Assembly (NCBI GenBank): GCA_029168955.1
Contig: JAPDOI010000364.1
Coordinates: forward strand, 434,001 to 498,000
Length of the DNA stretch: 64,000 bases
DNA from: Aplectana chamaeleonis
Taxonomy: Eukaryota > Nematoda > Chromadorea > Rhabditida > Cosmocercidae
Direction: 5' to 3'
Shown: positions 62,401-64,000 of the stretch, one piece after another
Layout: each line of letters starts with the position of its first letter
How positions within the stretch are numbered: the first letter of the stretch is position 1
Program-made: the position numbers and the translations under genes
Notes under the pieces: model-generated
What the model was told of the DNA's origin: nothing
Database searches by the model: none
Seen by the model: the letters and a program-made list of their open reading frames with translations, nothing else

Positions 62401-63441
62401 CGGTCGATTGGAGATCAATGAACATAAAACTCGCTGCAGCACAGCCGCTCTCGCTCAATCGGTATCGAGCGCGCTGGTATGGAATTCATGCACATTGATC
62501 CCCAGCTGACCGCTTCTTAATGATAAGTAAATGAGACACTCTTGGTGGACTCCACTATACATCTGTGGAAGCAATGGAAACAGGTGAAAATATGAGAGTG
62601 GAAACAAAAACTCACCGACCTATCCCAGGTGTTTCGGAAAAAAGGAGTGATAACAAAATCAGACTACAATATGTTAGGAAGACTCCGCAACCTCACCAGG
62701 CCCTACTTCCGTTGCTGTAGACTATGCCTCTTCTAATATTTAGCTGGCCATTTTACCCAAAATTACATAAAATGTAATTCAATTTTCTATTAGTAAAGAA
62801 TTCACTGTAACCTTGCAATGTCTTTGGCACGTCTCTGAACCAAACAATGAGCTGATAAATGACCATCAAATATTGCCATACGCAGAAACGACATTACTTT
62901 CCGGTCCCCCTAATATCTAGGATATACAGCGAGATCTTGTCTTATGATTAAGATTATCACTCTGAAAAATTCCGCAATCAAGAAATGTTGTGCTAGGTCT
63001 CACACATTTCAGATTACGAGTAAGGATCTGATTGGCGGTGACAGATTTGTACGGGATAAGGACTTTATGTACGAATCGCTTCGGATATGGTGAACTTGAG
63101 GACTGCACCCACGTGAGTATCTTGCTCTCCCGAGGTTTGAATCCTTTGTCCAAAATCGGGGACCAATGAAGATTTGGAGTCGGTTGGCCTAGGCAACCGG
63201 ATGTATCCAGTCATTTCAAGCGGATCGTATATAATCTTACTATGTATTACTAAGATGGCCTTATATTTCAAGCTAACAGTCATTGGTTGCTAGTGATTCA
63301 GTGGTTTTCCTTAAGCTCTTAATACAATAGAAAACTGACCGCTGTAATAGTCGGTTGGTGGAATCAGTGCAAAGAAGAGTTTCCATGGAAGCGCAATGTA
63401 GTGCATGATCTTCTCCTTCAGAGTGACTCGACCATCCTCAT
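53296..63441 (-). CDS. ncx: NCX-type Na+/Ca2+ exchanger, C-terminal six exons (5' partial)
   Basis: Join on the - strand: 63441-63340, 61047-60901, 60833-60777, 60724-60625, 53572-53489, 53434-53296. All introns are GT/AG and phases agree, giving about 209 residues to TAA. Reads 'MHYIALPWKLFFALIPPTDY' (end of the large cytoplasmic loop and start of TM6), 'GWLCFVVSIIMIGLLTAIIG', 'DLASHFGCTVGMKDTVTAIS', 'VAMGTSIPDTFASKTAAIQD', 'GNVTGSNAVNVFLGIGIAWA', 'VNAGSLAFSVTMF' and 'GELGGP' near the C-terminus. The GTSIPD and GSNAVNVFLG blocks form the alpha-2 repeat, whose Asp binds the transported ions in this family. Family role: plasma-membrane exchange of Na+ for Ca2+. The alpha-1 repeat and Calx-beta loop are beyond 64000 or not recognised. 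Which of the nematode ncx paralogues this is cannot be told. Confidence 0.95.
53489..53572 (-). CDS. ncx: ncx exon: transmembrane segment
   Basis: 84 bp: VNAGSLAFSVTMFIIGSVIC, IAVLQFR. Acceptor GTAATTTCAG, donor CGCAG/GTTCGT. Separated from the previous exon by a 7-kb intron. Confidence 0.95.
54740..55177. repeat. TTAA-flanked MITE, family 1 relative
   Basis: TTAA-AGGCAGCGTTCACGATGAT at the left, 'TATCGTGAACACTGTCA' then TTAA at the right. Lies in the 7-kb ncx intron. Confidence 0.8.
55247..56000. mobile_element. GC-rich element with terminal inverted repeats
   Basis: Left end 'AGTCGGGGGCCCTATTCGG' then 'TCACGATAGGCTTTC'; right end 'GAAAGCCAATCGTGGCCG' then 'AATAGGACCCCCCGACT', the inverse. 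Inner words such as 'CACGTGGCC' and 'CGTCGTCCAA' recur several times. Internal TATA-like 'TTATATA' near 55719. No transposase recognised. Confidence 0.65.
56156..56642. repeat. TTAA-family MITE, family 2 copy 2
   Basis: Ends 'AAAGGCACAGTCCAACCTCA' and 'GAGATTGGACTGTGCCTTT' match the copy at 21489-21969. The flanking TTAA is decayed (TCAA on the left). Contains a poly-G run near 56490. Confidence 0.8.
57934..59506 (-). mobile_element. Tc1-like DNA transposon with double-site (IR/DR-like) terminal repeats
   Basis: Ends 'CAGTGCGTATCATAGTTATA' and 'ATTATGGTACGCACTG' are inverse, and each continues with 'GCAACAC'/'GTGTTGC'. A second copy of the same core, 'CATAATTATAGCAACAC', occurs about 200 bp inward on both sides (about 58117 and 59307), so each ~210-bp terminal repeat holds two similar sites. 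The right end is followed by TA, the left by AA, consistent with a decayed TA duplication. Total about 1.57 kb. Confidence 0.85.
58235..59247 (-). pseudogene. Tc1-like transposase pseudogene
   Basis: The N-terminal part (58858-59247) is open: 'ALDKASLNIRRIAEQHHRQ' and 'GLKKGTGRTRKLPAPEERRI' followed by 'GRLAFNSTVSVK' match the paired helix-turn-helix DNA-binding region and GRPRK linker of Tc1 transposases. Downstream pieces are broken by stops and frameshifts: 'WGLLGQEKFNLDRAERYAHY', 'RDLRKELVNSP', 'YGVASMLTV' and 'SNIGSPLSL'. The catalytic DDE residues cannot be read as an intact set, so it is inactive. Confidence 0.85.
59510..59706. repeat. Foldback element adjoining the Tc1-like copy
   Basis: Left words 'TCGTTCTCGCAGCCAAATTC', 'GGACTACGGCTGTTGCAT' and 'GATAATCGTGCTGGG' have inverses 'GAATTTGGCCCCGAGAACGA', 'ATGCAATAGCCGTAGTCC' and 'CCCAGCACGATTATC'. 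It starts within a few bases of the transposon end. Confidence 0.85.
59710..59811. repeat. 34-bp unit, three identical tandem copies
   Basis: Units at 59710-59743, 59744-59777 and 59778-59811, each 'ATGCCTAAGAACGCTGTTGA' followed by 'CCTTACGCATTCTT'. No differences between copies. Confidence 0.95.
60625..60724 (-). CDS. ncx: ncx exon: alpha-2 repeat, end
   Basis: 100 bp: NVTGSNAVNVFLGIGIAWAI, AACVHAWNGTRF. Acceptor CATTCTAG, donor TTTAT/GTAAGG, phase 2. Confidence 0.96.
60777..60833 (-). CDS. ncx: ncx exon: alpha-2 repeat, middle (57 bp)
   Basis: Micro-exon completing Asp of GTSIPD and reading TFASKTAAIQDNWADSSI. Acceptor CGATTTAG/ACACATT, donor ATCG/GTGAGT. Flanked by short introns (67 and 52 bp). 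Confidence 0.95.
60901..61047 (-). CDS. ncx: ncx exon: alpha-2 repeat, first half
   Basis: 147 bp: WLCFVVSIIMIGLLTAIIGD, 'LASHFGCTVGMKDTVTAISL', VAMGTSIP. Acceptor CTTTTTTAG, donor CCAG/GTTAGT. Confidence 0.95.
61347..62020 (+). repeat. GC-rich TATA-bearing repeat, copy 2
   Basis: Collinear with 45266-46050: shared 'GATGGGAAGAAGTCGTAGAA', 'GGCATAGTAGGCCAAACGCA', 'GTGATCTATCACGTGC', 'CCGCATTCGGCCCAAC' and the end 'CAGTGTATGAGA'. It lies in the ncx intron upstream of the GWLCF exon. Confidence 0.85.
61640..61646 (+). promoter_or_regulatory. TATA-box-like motif in repeat copy 2
   Basis: TATAAAA after 'ATCACGTGCACAACCGG', positioned as in copy 1. Confidence 0.4.
62216..62725. mobile_element. 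MITE, copy interrupted by another MITE
   Basis: Same family as 47199-47495 in the opposite orientation. 62216-62355 and 62558-62725 match it continuously; the material between is a separate element. Confidence 0.85.
62356..62557. mobile_element. TA-flanked MITE nested in another MITE
   Basis: 202 bp with ~50-bp terminal inverted repeats starting 'TAGTGGAGTCCACCAAGA' and differing at about two positions. It is flanked by TA on both sides (62354-62355 and 62558-62559), while the uninterrupted relative at 47199-47495 has a single TA at this site. TA duplication is the mark of Tc1/mariner-type transposases. Confidence 0.9.
63340..63441 (-). CDS. ncx: ncx exon: loop end and TM segment start
   Basis: 102 bp: EDGRVTLKEKIMHYIALPWK, LFFALIPPTDYYS. 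Acceptor GCCTTTACAG, donor AGCG/GTCAGT. No earlier exon was recognised in 63442-64000. Confidence 0.9.
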
Positions 63442-64000
63442 CTGTAAAGGCTAACTTTTTTCAGGTGGAATTCTGCAATACCATTTCGACTATAACTATT
63501 CCAGCAACGTTCGTTTGCATCTACACAGAAAATAGTGATTTTTCTTGAAGCCATTTGAACTGCCGTTTGGTTTTTACTTCAATTAATATTTTAGTCTTCT
63601 CAATGACATTTTTTTTGCGCACAAACCCATATTCTTCCTTTTTGCATAGTAAACGAGAATGACGGAGGAGCTTCACAATTCCCTAACTTTAGTGGAAGAA
63701 GCTATCCCTAAATATCTTTCCCATAATGGCGAATTTCATTATGAAAAATGGGGTTCCCACTGTTGGCCAGTGGATGAAGGCCGCTATTTGCAAGGTTCTC
63801 CTCATTAGGGTCATAACCGGAGCAAATATCGAAAATCCGTTCTAAGGCTAAATCAGTGACCATTTATTCGATGATGAGATCTGTCGAAGTTAGTAAGTCT
63901 GGAAAGAGCAGCAAGTCTCGCATGAAAACTGCTCATTTCAGTGACTATGTATGTAGTGCTGTACTGAAAACTTCTGGGCAGTCACATTCAGGTTCCGCAA
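63442..64000. other. Right edge, upstream of the first recognised ncx exon
   Basis: Intronic by inference, because the exon at 63340-63441 begins with an acceptor. No exon or repeat was recognised. Confidence 0.4.

Larger units (their letters stand above)
61048..63339 (-). other. ncx: 2.3-kb ncx intron
   Basis: Filled mainly by the GC-rich TATA-bearing repeat (61347-62020) and the interrupted MITE (62216-62725). 62726-63339 shows nothing recognised. Confidence 0.65.

Noticed and set aside
63655..63790. Short + strand frame with 'HYEKWGSHCWPVDEGRYLQG'
   Set aside because: It faintly suggests a transposon protein, but I could not place it in any family and it is short.

Overview
The window is eukaryotic DNA, most likely from a parasitic nematode of the hookworm/strongylid type. 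The evidence is genes split into short exons (57-255 bp) with nematode-style splice sites (TTTCAG at acceptors), very long repeat-filled introns, nematode-type non-LTR retrotransposon remains, many foldback/MITE elements, and long poly-C/poly-G tracts. The lineage is an inference; no species-specific marker was seen. There are no prokaryotic features, rRNA genes, CRISPR arrays or intact tRNA genes.

Three genes can be supported. (1) At 5567-8260 (- strand) two exons join in phase to encode an 86-residue secreted precursor. It has a signal peptide and, at its very C-terminus, one Lys-Arg/Gly-Arg-Lys-Lys framed decapeptide that should be amidated: a probable neuropeptide gene of unrecognised family. 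(2) From 15912 to 52647 (+ strand) lie 14 exons of SEC23, the COPII coat subunit and Sar1 GTPase-activating protein. They give 618 codons without a gap, from the middle of the trunk domain to the stop; the N-terminal ~200 residues were not found and probably lie on exons upstream or outside the window. (3) From 63441 down to 53296 (- strand) are the last six exons of an NCX-type Na+/Ca2+ exchanger, including the alpha-2 repeat; its 5' part lies beyond the right edge. sec-23 and ncx converge tail to tail, with 648 bp between their stop codons.

Layout: 1-4.4 kb is a non-LTR retrotransposon remnant split by about 3.3 kb of other DNA. 5.5-8.3 kb is the neuropeptide gene. 8.3-15.9 kb has no supported gene and carries large foldback elements. 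15.9-52.6 kb is sec-23, whose introns hold TTAA-flanked MITEs, an RTE-like reverse transcriptase pseudogene, a hAT element with a perfect 8-bp target duplication, very long hairpins, a 42-bp-period minisatellite and a ~108-bp satellite. 53.3-63.4 kb is ncx, whose introns hold a Tc1-like pseudogene with double-site terminal repeats, a second copy of a GC-rich TATA-bearing repeat, and a MITE nested in another MITE whose uninterrupted relative lies in sec-23.

No multi-gene 'system' was found. The most distinctive items are the single-peptide neuropeptide precursor, a Gly/Pro-rich insertion in SEC23, the ~300-bp-arm hairpins inside a sec-23 intron, a dispersed hairpin motif with a compensatory stem change, and the nested transposon with its natural empty site.
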